Assembly: GCA_947629295.1 (NCBI GenBank)
Contig: CANRDH010000108.1
Coordinates: 1-5,781 of the forward strand
Direction of reading: 5' to 3'
Length of the DNA: 5,781 nucleotides
Source: an uncultured Clostridia bacterium
GTDB taxonomy: Bacteria > Bacillota > Clostridia > Oscillospirales > Acutalibacteraceae
The translations under genes were made by a program, and so were the position numbers. This document shows positions 5,423 to 5,781 of this stretch, piece by piece (position 1 is the first letter of the stretch; every line of letters starts with the position of its first letter). The notes beneath the pieces were generated by a model, which saw only the letters and a list, made by a program, of their open reading frames with translations, made no database searches and had not been told where the DNA came from.

Positions 5423-5781
5423 ATGGCTCGAGAAAATCCGACCATGTATCTTCAAAAAGGTCAAATACCGCAAGCTCATGAACTTATTGACATATTGGAA
5501 GCCATGCCTATGTCAAGAATATTTGATACGGGCAAAATAATCTATTCTCAGGGTGATTCGCCCGATTATCTGTATTATCTTAAAAAGGGTCGTGTAAAAA
5601 TATTCATAACATCCGAAAACGGCTCTGAAAAGACACTTTCCGTTATAACAAAGGGTGCTGTATTCGGTGAAGCCGCATTTTTTGACGGACGGGAAAGAAT
5701 GTCCTCTGCAAAAGCTATAACACGTTCGGAGCTTATTCTTATCAGCAAAAATATCCTTACCGATATCATCCGCCGCAGACC
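5423..5781 (+). CDS. Crp/Fnr-family transcriptional regulator (partial, N-terminal)
   Basis: 119 codons are present and the frame runs off the right edge. The visible part is a cyclic-nucleotide-binding-type beta-roll. IIYSQGDSPDYLYYLKKGRVKIF at about 39-61 is the first half, and FGEAAFFDGRERMSSAKA at about 80-97 corresponds to the phosphate-binding cassette. The Gly-Glu pair is kept, but the Arg-Ser of cAMP-binding Crp reads Met-Ser, with an Arg one place earlier, so cAMP is not an obvious ligand. No N-terminal cysteine cluster of the Fnr type is seen. The DNA-binding domain lies outside the window. ATG 5423 has AAGGAG seven to eight bases upstream. It is divergent from leuC, and regulation of leuCD is possible but only inferred. 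Confidence 0.92.
   Translation, partial: MARENPTMYLQKGQIPQAHELIDILEAMPMSRIFDTGKIIYSQGDSPDYLYYLKKGRVKIFITSENGSEKTLSVITKGAVFGEAAFFDGRERMSSAKAITRSELILISKNILTDIIRRR

Noticed and set aside
5575..5769. Minus-strand open frame opposite the Crp/Fnr gene
   Set aside because: It is antisense to a recognisable cyclic-nucleotide-binding-type domain and has no independent support.
1..5781. A new defence, mobile or RNA-based system
   Set aside because: All open frames with support belong to known families. I saw no transposase, recombinase, tRNA, CRISPR-type repeat or attachment site.

Overview
The window reads as an ordinary chromosomal stretch from a low- to mid-GC Firmicute, most likely a gut clostridium of the Ruminococcaceae/Oscillospiraceae kind. 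This is inferred from AGGAGG-type ribosome binding sites, TTGACA/TATAAT-type promoters, one GTG and one TTG start, and protein families typical of that group: PadR with HAAS/DUF1700, DHHW, and the short clostridial/archaeal-type LeuC. It holds eight protein genes, two of them cut by the window edges. I see no RNA gene, insertion sequence, CRISPR array or phage gene.

Left block, minus strand (1-1141). A three-gene operon encodes a small PadR-type repressor, a HAAS/DUF1700 membrane protein and the first 51 residues of a membrane-anchored protein, probably of the DUF4097 type. The genes are packed tightly: padR and the HAAS gene overlap by 8 bases, and the next gap is 3 bases. The padR promoter is a near-consensus sigma-70 site. 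A perfect ATACTAT-N7-ATAGTAT dyad covers its -10 and spacer, which suggests autorepression. A separate perfect 10-bp AT-rich dyad sits just upstream of the -35.

Middle block, plus strand (1240-3286). A divergent promoter drives a single-pass membrane protein with an extracytoplasmic DHHW/AlgX-like (SGNH-type) domain, whose signature reads DHNW. A Nudix hydrolase with an extra N-terminal domain follows and begins with TTG. The 59-base gap has no terminator, so the two may share a transcript. A strong hairpin at 3373-3413, with T-runs on both sides, ends this transcript and the convergent leu transcript.

Right block. leuC and leuD lie on the minus strand and encode the two subunits of 3-isopropylmalate dehydratase (leucine biosynthesis). 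A Crp/Fnr-family regulator, cut at the right edge, diverges from them. The leuC and regulator promoters overlap within about 50 bases. The regulator mRNA has a roughly 120-base leader with a clear stem-loop.

Nothing here requires a new biological system. The points most worth a second look are the two dyads at padR, the DHNW substitution, the two-domain Nudix protein, and the overlapping leuC/regulator promoters with the leader hairpin.
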